From Jatrophihabitans sp. (GTDB lineage Bacteria > Actinomycetota > Actinomycetes > Mycobacteriales > Jatrophihabitantaceae), in assembly GCA_036389035.1 (NCBI GenBank), contig DASVQQ010000007.1, positions 186,001 to 250,000 on the forward strand: 64,000 bases of DNA. Direction: 5' to 3'. Shown in pieces: positions 63,623 to 64,000 of the stretch. The notes under the pieces were generated by a model. That model searched no databases and had not been told where the DNA came from. It was given only the letters and a program-made list of their open reading frames with translations. Position 1 is the stretch's first letter. The number at the start of each line of letters is the position of its first letter. Both the position numbers and the translations under genes were made by a program.

Positions 63623-64000
63623 TCAATTGTGACTGTATGCGGACACAATTGTGGTGCCATTGGCGGACAGAATAGCGGCCCGGGTGAAGAAATTGGAGTA
63701 GGGCCATAAGCCGATATCGTGACGGGAGTCGACGGGTGCGCCTGATGGACAGGGCCACGTCTTCGTGATGCCATCCGACGGGTTGAGCTCGTCGCCGATC
63801 TTTGCCCTGAAGCGTACAAGGGGCATGACCAGCCGGAAGTGTGATGTAGATATATCCGTAGGTGTAGCTGCCGTCCGGGGCGGAGCCACCAATGCATGCG
63901 GTTATCGAGTATCCGCCTAACGACCTGGGCAAGCCGCACGACGCCGCTGCGGCAGCCGGTCCCGCACTGAGCGCACTGGTCAGTGCCGTGAGCGCAATGG
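63623..64000 (-). pseudogene. paralogue of the secreted protein, frameshifted and cut by the window edge
   Basis: The upstream part reads GPAAAASCGLPRSLGGYSITAC ... LPAGHAPCTLQGK, clearly homologous to the gene at 62479-62910. After GGCAAAG near 63806 the homologous continuation (IGDELNPSDGITKTWPCPSG ... ILSANGTTIVSAYSHN) is in another frame. One extra A in the AAA run explains it. The signal peptide continues past the window end. It may be a pseudogene or an assembly slip. Confidence 0.7.

Overview
The window is chromosomal DNA of a high-G+C actinomycete. Evidence for this: pervasive G/C third positions, frequent GTG/TTG starts, four-base ATGA/GTGA gene overlaps, a small actinobacterial-type SRP RNA, YbaB-RecR beside DnaX, and a GTG internal start inside lysC. 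The Frankineae/Jatrophihabitans neighbourhood is only a guess from gene content. I recognised no tRNA, rRNA, CRISPR array or insertion sequence. Two stretches are visibly AT-richer and look acquired: 32.46-35.2 kb and about 61.8-64 kb.

Layout. 0-2.9 kb: DUF1206 membrane protein and a coupled PAP2 phosphatase / lipid kinase / PAP2 phosphatase cassette. 3.0-3.6 kb: orphan ECF sigma factor. 3.6-8.5 kb (minus strand): a five-gene operon, the highlight of the window. It has an arginine-methyltransferase-like gene (SznE-like), a heme-oxygenase-like diiron oxygenase plus cupin fusion (SznF-like, every metal ligand at a constant +2 offset from SznF as I recall it), a Rieske ferredoxin, an ATP-grasp ligase and a LysE-type exporter. 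This is the core of an N-nitrosourea (streptozotocin-type N-N bond forming) pathway with different tailoring genes. 8.8-15.2 kb: a methylamine-dehydrogenase-like island (MauE-, MauD-, MauF-like) whose MauA-like subunit carries Ig-like repeats shared with a neighbouring secreted serine hydrolase. 15.3-18.8 kb: lipoprotein, SMR transporter, SRP RNA, SDR, methyltransferase and a YefM/YoeB toxin-antitoxin pair. 18.9-29.6 kb: a nearly complete purine-to-ureidoglycolate catabolic cluster (8-oxoguanine/guanine-type deaminase, three-subunit xanthine dehydrogenase, uricase, HIU hydrolase, OHCU decarboxylase, allantoinase, allantoicase and a CitE-like DUF6986 protein).

29.7-36.2 kb: dnaX, a frameshifted low-molecular-weight tyrosine phosphatase, a low-G+C two-gene island (an OST-HTH/LOTUS protein and a 446-residue protein of unknown function, behind a perfect 16-bp-arm palindrome), then ybaB and recR. 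36.2-38.7 kb: membrane-anchored protein and a mycosin-like subtilase. 38.8-40.8 kb: leuA with a visible leucine attenuator (leader peptide with four consecutive Leu codons). 40.9-48.2 kb: surface-glycan cluster (methyltransferase, two tandem GT-C-like membrane proteins, epimerase, GT2, nucleotide-sugar dehydrogenase). 48.4-51.1 kb: PnuC-NadR-NrtR NAD salvage operon with a probable NrtR operator. 51.2-54.0 kb: gamma-aminobutyraldehyde dehydrogenase and GABA aminotransferase. 54.2-56.5 kb: lysC-asd. 56.6-61.8 kb: peptide deformylase, a second heme-oxygenase-fold protein, amylosucrase, RraA-like, YchJ-like and DUF899 proteins. 61.8-64 kb: a small membrane protein and two paralogous secreted proteins, one frameshifted and cut by the window edge.

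How they work together: the most coherent systems are (i) the N-nitrosourea operon, in which arginine would be N-methylated, oxidised and rearranged to an N-nitroso product, then ligated and exported; (ii) purine nitrogen recovery; (iii) NAD precursor uptake and phosphorylation under NrtR; and (iv) disulfide-rich MauA-like protein maturation by MauD/E/F-like partners. Coordinates are from reading frames and visible ribosome sites; functions are from motif recognition without database searches.
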